The position numbers were made by a program, and so were the translations under genes. Positions 55,426 to 63,891 of a stretch of DNA of 64,000 nucleotides are shown here, in pieces; position 1 is the stretch's first letter, and each line of letters begins with the position of its first letter. The notes under the pieces were generated by a model. That model worked only from the letters and a program-made list of their open reading frames with translations, did not search any database and had not been told where the DNA came from. Origin of the DNA: JAJYRX01 sp041655275. Lineage in GTDB: Bacteria; Pseudomonadota; Gammaproteobacteria; Burkholderiales; Burkholderiaceae_B. Location: contig JBBAFU010000003.1 of the NCBI GenBank assembly GCA_041655275.1, forward strand, positions 157,886-221,885, given 5' to 3'.

Positions 55426-56583
55426 TCAATAATCCAGACTCAGCTGCCGCTCGCCGCCGCCGTATCCATCCTCTGCCGCCAGGGATTCCAGGCGACTCAC
55501 GCGCACCCCCATCAGGCGCACACGCCGGTCGAAGCGGATCCGGCGCAGGCATTGCCGGGCGGCGCGATGGATCTCAGCGCCCGAACGCACAGGCTCGGCA
55601 ACAGTGTAGTCGCGCGTCACCGTACGAAAATCATCGAAGCGCAGCTTCACACCCACGGTACGCCCTGTGACCGCCTTGCGCGCCAGATCGCCCGCAACCT
55701 GGCTGCACAGCTCGCGAAAGGCCTGCGAAAGCAGCGCCTTGTCGTGGCGCACATGCAGATCGCGCTCGAAAGTGGTTTCCCGGCTGATCGACTTCGGTTC
55801 CGACACCGTGACGACCGGCCGATCATCCACGCCGTGCGCCACGCGCACCAGCCACTGCGCCGTCGTCAAGCCGAAGTGGCGCTGCAGCAGGGCCGGCGCC
55901 GCGCCGGCCAGATCTGCCACCGTGTGTATGCCCAGGCGCGCCAGTCGCTGCGTGGCCTTGGGGCCGATGCCGTTGATGCGCGACACCGGCAGCGGCCACA
56001 CGCGCATCTGCACATCTTCGGCGTGCAGCACGGTAAGGCCATCGGGCTTGTCCAGCTCGGACGCAATCTTGGCCAGCAGCTTGTTGGGGGCAATGCCGAT
56101 GGAGCAGCTCAGACCGGTCGCTGCGCGCACGGCCTGCTTCAGCTCGTCAGCGAGCGCCTGCGAGGTCTGCTCATGCGCAGTCAGCTCGATGTAGATTTCA
56201 TCGATGCCCCTGTCCTCGATCTGCGGCGCAATGCCCGCCACCGCTTCCTTGAAACGCCGTGAATAGTCACGGTAGCGCGGGAAATCCACCGGCAGGCGCA
56301 CGGCCCGGGGCGCCAGGGCGGCAGCCTTCATCATGGGCATGGCCGAGCCTATGCCAAAGGCGCGCGCCTCATAGGTTGCCGTGGTGACCACACCCCGGCC
56401 TGCATAATCCGCCATGCGCGCGAATGTCCGCCGGCCATCGGCATCAACCACAGGCTGGCCGCCGCGTCCGCCAATCACCACCGGCATACCCCCCAGCTCC
56501 GGGTAGCGCAGCAGCTCGACCGATGCGAAAAAAGCATCCATGTCGAGGTGCGCCACGCGGCGTTGCTTCGTACAATCAGCCAT
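55426..56583 (-). CDS. dinB: DNA polymerase IV (Y-family)
   Basis: A translesion polymerase of 385 residues. The catalytic acids are in AHLDMDAFFASVELLRYPEL and RGIDEIYIEL. Palm and finger motifs (TTATYEARAFGIGSAMPM, CSIGIAPNKLLAKIASE), the helix-hairpin-helix INGIGPKATQRLARLGIHTVADL and a little-finger domain follow. The last residues RQLSLDY are a probable beta-clamp binding motif. The start codon shares CATG with the divergent tag gene, so the two DNA-repair genes must be expressed from overlapping promoters. No LexA box is obvious. Confidence 0.93.
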   Translation of the reverse strand: MADCTKQRRVAHLDMDAFFASVELLRYPELGGMPVVIGGRGGQPVVDADGRRTFARMADYAGRGVVTTATYEARAFGIGSAMPMMKAAALAPRAVRLPVDFPRYRDYSRRFKEAVAGIAPQIEDRGIDEIYIELTAHEQTSQALADELKQAVRAATGLSCSIGIAPNKLLAKIASELDKPDGLTVLHAEDVQMRVWPLPVSRINGIGPKATQRLARLGIHTVADLAGAAPALLQRHFGLTTAQWLVRVAHGVDDRPVVTVSEPKSISRETTFERDLHVRHDKALLSQAFRELCSQVAGDLARKAVTGRTVGVKLRFDDFRTVTRDYTVAEPVRSGAEIHRAARQCLRRIRFDRRVRLMGVRVSRLESLAAEDGYGGGERQLSLDY

Positions 56584-57169
56584 GATGAGTGCTCCTGACC
56601 CCAATCTCCCCCGCTGCCACTGGTGCACCGACCATCCCTTGTACATGCGCTACCACGACACGGAGTGGGGAGTGCCGGTTCACGACGCGCAAGCCCTCTT
56701 CGAAATGCTTATTCTAGAGGGATTCCAGGCAGGCCTGTCGTGGTGGAGCGTCCTGAGCCGGCGCGAAGCCTTCCGCGAGGCGCTGGCCGGCTTCGACCCG
56801 CAACGGCTGGCACGGCTTGCCGACAAAGATCTGGAAGCCCTGATGCGCAACCCCGCCATCATCCGCAACCGTCTCAAGCTGCAGGCCGCGCGCAGCAATG
56901 CACAGGCCTGGCTGGCACTGGACGATCCGGCCGCGCTCATCTGGTCGGTCACCGATGGCCGCACGCGCGTGCATCACTGGACCAGCCATCATGATGTTCC
57001 CGCCACCAGTCCCGAATCCGAGGCGCTCAGCCGTCTCCTCAGGCAGGCGGGTTTCCGGTTTGTCGGCCCCACCATCTGCCATTCGCTGCTGCAGGCCACG
57101 GGTGTGCTCATGGAGCACACGACCGGCTGTTTCCGCCATCGCGAGCTGGCGCAGGCGGCAAAGGCTTGA
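56582..57169 (+). CDS. tag: DNA-3-methyladenine glycosylase I
   Basis: It removes 3-methyladenine from alkylated DNA. The 195 residues have the Tag N-terminal zinc-site segment RCHWCTDHPLYMRYHDTEWGVPVHD, LILEGFQAGLSWWSVLSRREAFREAL and a C-terminal HTTGCFRH that supplies further zinc ligands. The first ATG at 56582 overlaps the divergent dinB start; the next codon but one (ATG at 56585) is also possible. Its coding region needs promoter sequence inside dinB. Confidence 0.93.
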   Translation: MMSAPDPNLPRCHWCTDHPLYMRYHDTEWGVPVHDAQALFEMLILEGFQAGLSWWSVLSRREAFREALAGFDPQRLARLADKDLEALMRNPAIIRNRLKLQAARSNAQAWLALDDPAALIWSVTDGRTRVHHWTSHHDVPATSPESEALSRLLRQAGFRFVGPTICHSLLQATGVLMEHTTGCFRHRELAQAAKA

Positions 57170-57260
57170 CCGGAACCACCCCGATGCTGCTAGCATAAGT
57201 TTTTCTGTGAACCACATGCAGTCGACCGGCTCACAGCGGCGCGGCTGCCAGGAGATGTCA

Positions 57261-58019
57261 ATGCAAACCAACAATCCTTTCAAACGGGCCCTGGCCGAAA
57301 ATCACCGGCAGATCGGGCTCTGGTGCTCGCTGGCCAGCAATGTCACGGCCGAAGTCGTCGCCGGCGCCGGCTTTGACTGGTTGTTGCTCGACATCGAACA
57401 CTCTCCCAACGATCTGCGCTCGGTGCTGGCGCAACTGCAGGCCGTTGCCCCCTACCCGCTCGAGCCCATCGTGCGCCTGCCCGTGGCCGACCCGGTGATG
57501 ATCAAGCAATTCCTCGACATCGGTGCCCGCTCGCTGCTGCTGCCCAACATCAACAGCGTGGAAGAGGCGCGTGCCATGGTGGCAGCCACACGCTATCCGC
57601 CACACGGTATGCGCGGCGTATCGGTTTCCCAGCGTGGCAACCGTTACGGGCGTGTACCCAACTATCACCAGAACGCCCATCTGGACATCTGCCTGGTGCT
57701 GCAGATCGAATCCCCGGATGCAGTCCAGGCGGCCGAAGACATTGCCGCTATCGACGGGGTGGACGCCCTGTTCGTGGGCCCCTCGGACCTGTCCACCAAC
57801 ATGGGCTATCTGGTCCAGCCCAATGTTGAAGAGGTCCAGCAGGCCATCCTCAGCGTAGAGGCGGCCGCCCGGCGTCAGAACAAGGCCACCGGCATCCTTG
57901 CACCGGTGAATGCCGATGCCCAGCGCTATCTGGAGGCCGGCTTCACCATGGTGGGCGTCGGCTCGGACCAGGGCCTGCTGGCATCGGCCGCCGACGCCCT
58001 GGCGGCCCGCTTCAGGTAA
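57261..58019 (+). CDS. HpcH/HpaI family aldolase
   Basis: A class II, metal-dependent aldolase of 252 residues in the HpaI family, which cleaves 2-oxo-4-hydroxy acids to pyruvate plus an aldehyde. Motifs are GLWCSLASNVTAEVVAGAGFDWLLLDIEHSPND, RLPVADPVMIKQFLDIGARSLLLPNI with the metal site beginning downstream, and DALFVGPSDLSTNMGY. I use the ATG at 57261, 6 bases after AGGAG; an ATG at 57255 is directly against that site. The physiological substrate is unknown; relatives act on 4-hydroxy-2-oxoheptanedioate and other diacids. Confidence 0.9.
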   Translation: MQTNNPFKRALAENHRQIGLWCSLASNVTAEVVAGAGFDWLLLDIEHSPNDLRSVLAQLQAVAPYPLEPIVRLPVADPVMIKQFLDIGARSLLLPNINSVEEARAMVAATRYPPHGMRGVSVSQRGNRYGRVPNYHQNAHLDICLVLQIESPDAVQAAEDIAAIDGVDALFVGPSDLSTNMGYLVQPNVEEVQQAILSVEAAARRQNKATGILAPVNADAQRYLEAGFTMVGVGSDQGLLASAADALAARFR

Positions 58020-58024
58020 ATGCC

Positions 58025-58441
58025 ATGAACGCCCGGACCCTGCACCTCCTGACCATATGTGCGCTGGCATGCGCACCACTGGTGGCGCCGGCCGGCGACC
58101 TGCAGGGCACGGGCGATCACTTCGGTGCCGGCTGGCGGACCGACAGTGCCGGCAACCTGCACGGCACGGGAAAGAACTTCGGTCAGGGCTATCGGCGCGA
58201 CAGCGGCGGCAACCTCCAGGGCACCGGAGACCGCTTCGGTAGCGGCTGGCGCGTCGACAGCGCAGGCAACCTGCACGGCACCGGCAAGAACTTCGGCCGG
58301 GGCTATCGACGCGACAGCGCCGGCAACCTCCAGGGTACCGGCAACAGCTTCGGCGGCGGCTGGCGCAAGGACAGCTCGGGCAACTGGCAGGGCACCGGAG
58401 ACAACTTCGGCAAGGGAAGCTCTGAACAAGTCGAGCGGTAA
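58025..58441 (+). CDS. Secreted protein made of 19-residue tandem repeats
   Basis: A 138-residue protein with a signal peptide at about 1-23 (CAPLVAPA-G) followed by five full and one partial 19-residue repeats. The unit reads G-N-L-x-G-T-G-x-x-F-G-x-G-[WY]-R-x-D-S-x. Odd units carry LQGTG and GWR; even units carry LHGTGKN and GYRRD, giving a 38-residue higher period. The composition is rich in Gly, Asp, Ser, Arg and aromatics, with no Cys in the mature part. I do not recognise the family. It starts 5 bases after the aldolase stop with only a weak ribosome-binding site. The short beta-turn-rich repeat could form a solenoid or surface-associated fibre; function is unknown. Confidence 0.75.
   Translation: MNARTLHLLTICALACAPLVAPAGDLQGTGDHFGAGWRTDSAGNLHGTGKNFGQGYRRDSGGNLQGTGDRFGSGWRVDSAGNLHGTGKNFGRGYRRDSAGNLQGTGNSFGGGWRKDSSGNWQGTGDNFGKGSSEQVER
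58094..58423 (+). repeat. 57-bp tandem coding repeats
   Basis: Units begin at 58094, 58151, 58208, 58265 and 58322, with a 45-base partial unit from 58379. Units 1 and 3, and units 2 and 4, are most alike, so the real duplication unit is probably 114 bp. They encode the 19-residue repeats of the secreted protein. Confidence 0.85.
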
Positions 58442-58486
58442 GCAGGCGCTGCGGAGCAGGATGGGATGCAAGGCGCAAACCGCAGT

Positions 58487-58501
58487 GATAGCACCGCTAT
58501 C
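58487..58501. repeat. Small inverted repeat between the repeat protein and gyrB
   Basis: GATAGC-ACC-GCTATC is a perfect 6-bp inverted repeat in the 162-base gap before gyrB. It has no T-run. It resembles short dispersed palindromic elements of betaproteobacteria, but only one copy was noticed here. Nothing else is seen in the gap. Confidence 0.3.
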
Positions 58502-58603
58502 GCGAGGATTTGCAACACAGCAGACCACCTGATTCCGCAGATGCATGCGGCGCGGGGACATGTTCAGAGCTTCCCAAGGGCTGGGACCGGCGCTGAAGCC
58601 GTC

Positions 58604-61060
58604 CTACACGTCGATGTTGTGCGCCTGCAAGGCGTGTTTCTCGATGAAGGCCCGGCGGGGTTCCACATCATCACCCATCAGGGTGGTGAAGACTTCGTCA
58701 GCCGCGATGGCGTCCTCGATCTGCACGCGCAGCAGGCGGCGGTTGGCCGGGTCCATGGTGGTTTCCCAGAGCTGGTCGGGGTTCATCTCGCCCAGACCCT
58801 TGTAGCGCTGCTTCGTGATGCTGCGTTCGGCCTCGCTGCGCAGCCATTGCAGGGCTTCGCGAAAATCGGCCACCGGCCGCTCCTTGCGCCGCTCGCCCTC
58901 GCCGCGCCACACCTTTGCACCTTCACCGATCAGGCCGAGGAAGGTCTGTGCGGCGCGTGCCAGGGTGGCATGGTCACCACTGCGCACGAAGCTGCTATCG
59001 AAGACGCTGACGCGAATATTGCCGTGATGCAGCCGCTCCAGCACCAGACGCCATTCGCCGGTTTCCTCGTCATGATGCGCCTTCACGGTGACGGCCTCCG
59101 GATCTGCCGCGTCATGCAGGGCATCCTGAAGCGCACGGGCACTGGCCTGCGCCGACGCTTCATCATCCAGACGCAGGGGAACGCCTTCGGCCATGGCCGA
59201 CAGGGCCTGCATGTCGAAGCTGCGTGACAGGCGGGCGATCACGGTATCGGCCATGATGTACTGGCGGGCAAGCTCGCTGAGCGCGTCACCGGTAATGGCT
59301 TCGGCGCCCGCGCGCGGCACCAGACCGGCATCGCGCAGGGCCAGCTGCAGCGTGTACTGGGCCTCCTCGGCCTCGTCACGCAGATAGCGCTCGTCGCGGC
59401 CCACCCGCACCTTGTACAGCGGGGGCTGGGCGATATAGACGTGCCCGCGCTCGACCAGCTCCGGCATCTGGCGATACAGCAGTGTGAGCAGCAGCGTGCG
59501 GATGTGCGCGCCATCGACATCGGCATCGGTCATGATGATGATGCGGTGGTAGCGCAGCTTGTCGATATCGAAATCCGGCCCGATGCTGGTTCCCAGCGCC
59601 GTGATGAGCGTGGTGATCTGCTCGCTGGAAATCAGGCGATCGAAGCGCGCCTTTTCAACATTGAGCACCTTGCCGCGCAGGGGCAGAATCGCCTGGAACT
59701 TGCGATCGCGCCCCTGCTTGGCCGAGCCTCCCGCAGAGTCACCCTCGACGATGTACAGCTCGCACAGCGAAGGATCCTTCTCCTGGCAGTCCGCCAGCTT
59801 GCCCGGCAGCCCCGCGCCTTCCAGCACGCTCTTGCGCCGCGTCATCTCGCGCGCACGGCGTGCGGCATCGCGCGCACGCGCCGCCTCGATGATCTTGTCG
59901 CAGACAGCACGGGCATCGGCCGGATTTTCCAGCAGCCAGGTCTCGAGCGTACGGCCCACGGCTTCTTCCACCGCCGGACGCACCTCGCTCGATACCAGCC
60001 TGTCCTTGGTCTGGCTGCTGAACTTGGGCTCGGGCACTTTCACCGAAAGCACGCAGGCCAGGCCTTCGCGCATATCATCGCCCGTGGTCTCGACCTTGGC
60101 ACGCTTGGCCAGCTCGTTATCGGCAATGTACTTGTTGATGACGCGCGTCATCGCCGAGCGCAGGCCGGTCAGGTGGGTGCCGCCGTCGCGCTGGGGAATA
60201 TTGTTCGTGAACGCGAGCACCGTTTCGGCATAGCCGTCATTCCACTGCATGGCCACGTCGACCACAACCGGATCACCGGCCGTGCGCGACTGGGTGGACA
60301 CCGAGAAGACATTGGGATGCAGCACCGACTTGTTGCGGTTCAGATACTCGACAAAGCCTTTGACCCCGCCCAGAAAGGCAAAGTCCTCGTCGCGGCCCGT
60401 GCGCTCATCGCGCAGGCGGATCTTGACGCCGTTGTTCAGGAAGGAGAGCTCGCGCAGGCGCTTGGCAAGAATATCGTACTGGTAGTCGATATTGTCGAAG
60501 ATCTCGGCGTCGGCCAGGAAGTGCACCCGCGTGCCTGTGCGCTCGGCCGACCCCGTAACACCCAGTGGCGCAAGGCGCTCGCCGCGATTGAATTCGATCT
60601 CGTGCGTCTGGCCATTGCGCCAGATGGTGAGCCTGAGCCATTCGGACAGGGCATTCACGCAGGAAACCCCCACGCCGTGCAGACCGCCCGATACCTTGTA
60701 GGAGTTCTGGTCGAATTTCCCGCCGGCATGCAGCTCGGTCATGACGATCTCGGCCGCGCTGCGGTGGTATTCGTCCTGCTGGTGGATATCGGTGGGAATG
60801 CCGCGCCCGTTATCCGTGACGGACACGCTGTTGTCGGCGTGAATCGTCACCTGGATGTCGTCGCAATGCCCGGCCAGTGCTTCATCGATGGCATTGTCGA
60901 GCACTTCGAACACCATGTGGTGCAGGCCGGTGCCGTCGGACGTATCGCCGATATACATGCCGGGGCGCTTGCGCACGGCCTCCAGGCCCTTGAGCATGCG
61001 GATGGAATCGGAACCATAGGCAGCCACAGCCGCCTTAGAACTTGAATCAGAAATTGACAT
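58604..61060 (-). CDS. gyrB: DNA gyrase subunit B
   Basis: The ATPase subunit of gyrase, which introduces negative supercoils. The 818 residues hold the GHKL ATPase (VLDNAIDEALAGHCDDI; GGLHGVGVSCVNALSEWL), the transducer domain and the toprim domain with EGDSAGGSAKQGRDR and DADVDGAHIRTLLL. The family's C-terminal motif KRYKGLGEMNPDQLWETTMDP is present. The long toprim insertion is that of gram-negative GyrB. It lies 20 bases after dnaN in the dnaA-dnaN-gyrB block. Confidence 0.97.
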   Translation of the reverse strand: MSISDSSSKAAVAAYGSDSIRMLKGLEAVRKRPGMYIGDTSDGTGLHHMVFEVLDNAIDEALAGHCDDIQVTIHADNSVSVTDNGRGIPTDIHQQDEYHRSAAEIVMTELHAGGKFDQNSYKVSGGLHGVGVSCVNALSEWLRLTIWRNGQTHEIEFNRGERLAPLGVTGSAERTGTRVHFLADAEIFDNIDYQYDILAKRLRELSFLNNGVKIRLRDERTGRDEDFAFLGGVKGFVEYLNRNKSVLHPNVFSVSTQSRTAGDPVVVDVAMQWNDGYAETVLAFTNNIPQRDGGTHLTGLRSAMTRVINKYIADNELAKRAKVETTGDDMREGLACVLSVKVPEPKFSSQTKDRLVSSEVRPAVEEAVGRTLETWLLENPADARAVCDKIIEAARARDAARRAREMTRRKSVLEGAGLPGKLADCQEKDPSLCELYIVEGDSAGGSAKQGRDRKFQAILPLRGKVLNVEKARFDRLISSEQITTLITALGTSIGPDFDIDKLRYHRIIIMTDADVDGAHIRTLLLTLLYRQMPELVERGHVYIAQPPLYKVRVGRDERYLRDEAEEAQYTLQLALRDAGLVPRAGAEAITGDALSELARQYIMADTVIARLSRSFDMQALSAMAEGVPLRLDDEASAQASARALQDALHDAADPEAVTVKAHHDEETGEWRLVLERLHHGNIRVSVFDSSFVRSGDHATLARAAQTFLGLIGEGAKVWRGEGERRKERPVADFREALQWLRSEAERSITKQRYKGLGEMNPDQLWETTMDPANRRLLRVQIEDAIAADEVFTTLMGDDVEPRRAFIEKHALQAHNIDV

Positions 61061-61080
61061 AGAAAAATCCGGTTGGCGCC

Positions 61081-62190
61081 TCAGATGCGCATGGGCATGA
61101 CGACGTACTTGAACTGGTCGTCGTCAGGCGAAGTAATCAGTACGGAAGAGTTCTGCCCGGGCTCGACGGACCAGCGCACCATGTCGCCGCGAAGACCGCC
61201 CAGCACATCGAGCAGATAGGTGACGTTGAAGCCCACGTCGATGGGCGCATGCGCATACTCGATCTCTATCTCTTCGCGCGCCTCTTCCTGTTCGGCGTTT
61301 GTGGCGCTGATGGTGAGCAGGCCGTCCGCGATCTCCAGGCGCACGCCCTTGAGCCGGTCTGCGGCAAGAATGGCCGCCCGCTGCAGGCTGCCCTGCAGTC
61401 GCTCGCGCCCCACGTTGAAGTGGCACTGGTAATGGCTGGGGATAACGCGCGTGAAATCGGGAAACTTGCCTTCGACCAGCTTGGAAATGAGCTCGATGCC
61501 GGCAAAACGGAAGCGAATCTGGTTGCCGCCCACATCGATATGCACGGGTTCGTCGCTATCTTCGAGCAGACGCTGCATCTCGAGCACGGTCTTGCGCGGC
61601 ACGATGATATCCAGCGCCTGCGCCACGCCGTCAACGGCCACGCCATCATGCGCCAGACGGTGGCCATCCGTGGCCACCGCAAGCACCCGGCCCGGCTGGA
61701 ACACCAGCAGGAGACCATTCAGGTAATAGCGGATGTCCTGCTGCGCCATGGCGTAGTGCACATTATTGAACAGGTGCTTCAGGGCCTTCTGCGTCATGGT
61801 GAGCGACACATCCCATTGCGCGGGAATGCGCGCCGCCGGGAAGTCCGCCGCATCCAGCGTCTGCAGCGCGAACCGGCTCTTGCCCGAAAGCAGGGACAGA
61901 CGGCCGTCAACCAGTTGCACTTCCACATCGCTGGACTCGGGCAGTGCACGCAGGATGTCCAGCAGCTTGCGCGCCGCCACCGTGGTCTCCACCCCGGTCT
62001 CGTCCACGCCATGGTCCAGCTGCGTCGTGATCTGCACTTCGATATCGGAGGCAACCAGGGACACCTGACTGCCCAACTTGCGAATCAGGACATTCGCCAG
62101 AATGGGCAGGGTATGCCGGCGTTCGACAATACCGGACACCATCATCAGGGGCCGGAGCAACTGGTCACGCGGTGCTTTCAGGAGTTGCAT
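61081..62190 (-). CDS. dnaN: DNA polymerase III beta sliding clamp
   Basis: The ring-shaped processivity clamp for DNA polymerase III. The 369-residue chain shows three repeated clamp domains, with LLRPLMMVSGIVERRHTLPILANVLI near the start and the C-terminal YVVMPMRI. I use the ATG at 62190 (MQLLKAP), which has AAAGGA at good spacing; the ATG at 62196 overlaps dnaA's stop. It probably shares a transcript with dnaA and gyrB. Confidence 0.97.
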   Translation of the reverse strand: MQLLKAPRDQLLRPLMMVSGIVERRHTLPILANVLIRKLGSQVSLVASDIEVQITTQLDHGVDETGVETTVAARKLLDILRALPESSDVEVQLVDGRLSLLSGKSRFALQTLDAADFPAARIPAQWDVSLTMTQKALKHLFNNVHYAMAQQDIRYYLNGLLLVFQPGRVLAVATDGHRLAHDGVAVDGVAQALDIIVPRKTVLEMQRLLEDSDEPVHIDVGGNQIRFRFAGIELISKLVEGKFPDFTRVIPSHYQCHFNVGRERLQGSLQRAAILAADRLKGVRLEIADGLLTISATNAEQEEAREEIEIEYAHAPIDVGFNVTYLLDVLGGLRGDMVRWSVEPGQNSSVLITSPDDDQFKYVVMPMRI

Positions 62191-62192
62191 GG

Positions 62193-63590
62193 TCATCCTT
62201 TCAGTGTTTGTTCGAGAACATGCAGAGCATGGTTGAGTTCGGCCTGCTTGGCACGCGCGCTCGACACCTTGCGCACGGCATACAGCACCGTCGTGTGATC
62301 GCGTCCACCGAACAGATCGCCAATTTCCGGCAGGCTCTTCTGAGTCAGCTCCTTGGCCAGATACATGGCAATCTGTCGCGGCAGGGCAATATTGGCGGGC
62401 CGGCGCTTGGAATACATGTCGGCCACCTTGATCTTGTAGAAATCCGCCACCGTCTTCTGGATGTTCTCGACCGTGATCTGGCCGTTGGACACCGAAAGCA
62501 GATCCTTGAGCGCCTCCTTGCAGACCTCGACAGTCAGCACTTCGCGCCCGTGAAAGCGGGCGAAGGCCGAAACCTTGCGCAAGGCGCCCTCGAGCTCGCG
62601 CACATTGCTGCGCAGGTGCTTGGCAATGAAGAAAGCCACCTCTTCGGGCATGGTGATGTTTTCATACTCGGCCTTGCGCAGCAGGATGGCCACACGCATC
62701 TCGAGCTCGGGCGGTTCTATCGCCACCGTGAGTCCCGAATCGAAGCGCGAAATCAGGCGGCTGTCGATATTGGCCAGCTCCTTGGGATAGGTATCCGAAG
62801 TGATGATGATCTGCTTGCGCTGGGCCACCATGGCCTCGAAGGCATAGAAGAACTCTTCCTGGGTACGGTTCTTGCCAGCAAAGAACTGGATATCGTCGAT
62901 GAGCAGCAGGTCCAGCGAATGATAATAACGCTTGAATTCGTCGAACGCCTTGCGCTGATAGGCTTTCACCACGTCCGATACATACTGGTCGGCATGCACA
63001 TAGCGCACGCGCACGCCTTCGGTGGTGGCCAGAAGGGCATTGCCAATGGCGTGGATGAGGTGCGTCTTGCCCAGGCCGACGCCCCCGTAGAGAAACAGCG
63101 GGTTGTAGGAAACGCCCGGGTTCTCGGCCACCTGCAGGGCGGCGGCACGCGCCAGCTGATTGGCCCGTCCGGTGACGAAATTGTCGAACGTGAGCTCCGC
63201 ATTCAGACGGGAACGGTCGTGCATGAGCTCGGCCACCTGCCTGGCCGGGCTTGCCGGCGCCGGCACAAGCGGCTCTCCCGCCCTATCCGCTGCATCTGCC
63301 GGCTGCTCCGGCACTTCGGCACGCCGGCGTCGCGCACCCGCCGGCGATTGCGCCAGCTCGAATTCAACCCGCACCGGCCGGCCATACCACTCCGCGGCCA
63401 ATGCCTGCAGCTGGCCGGAATAATTGCGCCTGACCCAGTCGAGCTTGAAGCGATTTGGCGCAGACAGGCGCAACACGGCCTGGTCCGCGTCAAAACCCAG
63501 CGGTACCAAAGGCCGTATCCAGGCACTGATCTGCTGCGAAGGAAGCTCCTGCTCCAATTGCTGGACACAGGACTGCCAGAAATCGTTCAT
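62193..63590 (-). CDS. dnaA: Chromosomal replication initiator DnaA
   Basis: DnaA binds oriC and opens the duplex. The 465 residues have domain I (DFWQSCVQQLEQELPSQQISAWIRPL), a variable Pro/Ala-rich domain II, and AAA+ domain III with GGVGLGKTHL and LLLIDDIQFF. The DNA-binding domain IV ends with the signature GGRDHTTVLYAVRKV. The start at MNDFWQSC is the family start. A perfect DnaA box lies 37 bases upstream of the ATG, consistent with autoregulation. Confidence 0.97.
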   Translation of the reverse strand: MNDFWQSCVQQLEQELPSQQISAWIRPLVPLGFDADQAVLRLSAPNRFKLDWVRRNYSGQLQALAAEWYGRPVRVEFELAQSPAGARRRRAEVPEQPADAADRAGEPLVPAPASPARQVAELMHDRSRLNAELTFDNFVTGRANQLARAAALQVAENPGVSYNPLFLYGGVGLGKTHLIHAIGNALLATTEGVRVRYVHADQYVSDVVKAYQRKAFDEFKRYYHSLDLLLIDDIQFFAGKNRTQEEFFYAFEAMVAQRKQIIITSDTYPKELANIDSRLISRFDSGLTVAIEPPELEMRVAILLRKAEYENITMPEEVAFFIAKHLRSNVRELEGALRKVSAFARFHGREVLTVEVCKEALKDLLSVSNGQITVENIQKTVADFYKIKVADMYSKRRPANIALPRQIAMYLAKELTQKSLPEIGDLFGGRDHTTVLYAVRKVSSARAKQAELNHALHVLEQTLKG

Positions 63591-63626
63591 GTCCACCACT
63601 TTTGCAAACCTCGATTCTACCAAAAG

Positions 63627-63635
63627 TTATCCACA
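63627..63635 (+). promoter_or_regulatory. DnaA box
   Basis: TTATCCACA matches the DnaA consensus TTATNCACA exactly. It is 37 bases from the dnaA start codon and so could serve both initiation and dnaA autoregulation. Confidence 0.8.
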
Positions 63636-63840
63636 AGCCTAAGGGTTCCGGATGGCCGGACTCCCGGGGAATAGTCGATTCCAATCCGTAGATGAGTCTG
63701 AACTTGTTGGCTGGCAGCCTGTGTTGATGTGTACAGCCGCCGCCCTGTGGGTAGGCGGTGGGTAACGCGTCAAGCGTTATCCACGGGCTATCCATAGGGG
63801 AACGCATTGCGTTCAGGCGGGCACCCGGCATGATGCCGGG

Positions 63841-63878
63841 CTGTGCACATCTGCACAGGCTGTGCACATCTGCACAGG
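63841..63878. repeat. Two tandem palindromic 19-bp repeats at oriC
   Basis: The 19-bp unit CTGTGCACATCTGCACAGG occurs twice head to tail (63841-63859, 63860-63878). Each unit is itself an inverted repeat, CTGTGCA-CATC-TGCACAG. A degenerate relative occurs at about 63719-63737. They may bind an origin protein. Confidence 0.8.
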
Positions 63879-63891
63879 CTCTTTGCCCGAG

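Larger units (their letters stand above)
63591..63891. other. Probable chromosomal origin (oriC)
   Basis: This 300-base non-coding stretch lies beside dnaA. It holds a consensus DnaA box TTATCCACA at 63627-63635, a second box TTATCCACG near 63778 with a degenerate TATCCATAG just after it, and two tandem 19-bp palindromic units at 63841-63878. The location and boxes fit oriC. No clear AT-rich unwinding element was identified by eye, and the boxes are fewer than in well-studied origins. Confidence 0.72.

Noticed and set aside
58094..58423. CRISPR or VNTR non-coding array
   Set aside because: The 57-bp period is in frame and encodes conserved residues with synonymous variation, so it is a coding repeat.
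57258..58561. Cys/Arg/Ser-rich open frames antisense to the aldolase and repeat gene
   Set aside because: They lack a signal peptide or start context, while the plus frame has a clean signal peptide and regular protein repeats.
59441..61045. Long open frame antisense to gyrB
   Set aside because: Complementary-strand artefact; gyrB carries every expected motif on the minus strand.
62172..63674. Long open frame antisense to dnaA
   Set aside because: It mirrors dnaA codon structure in GC-rich DNA, has no recognisable domain and no ribosome-binding site.
63841..63878. CRISPR-like repeats
   Set aside because: Only two directly adjacent 19-bp copies with no spacers; location and palindromy fit an origin element.
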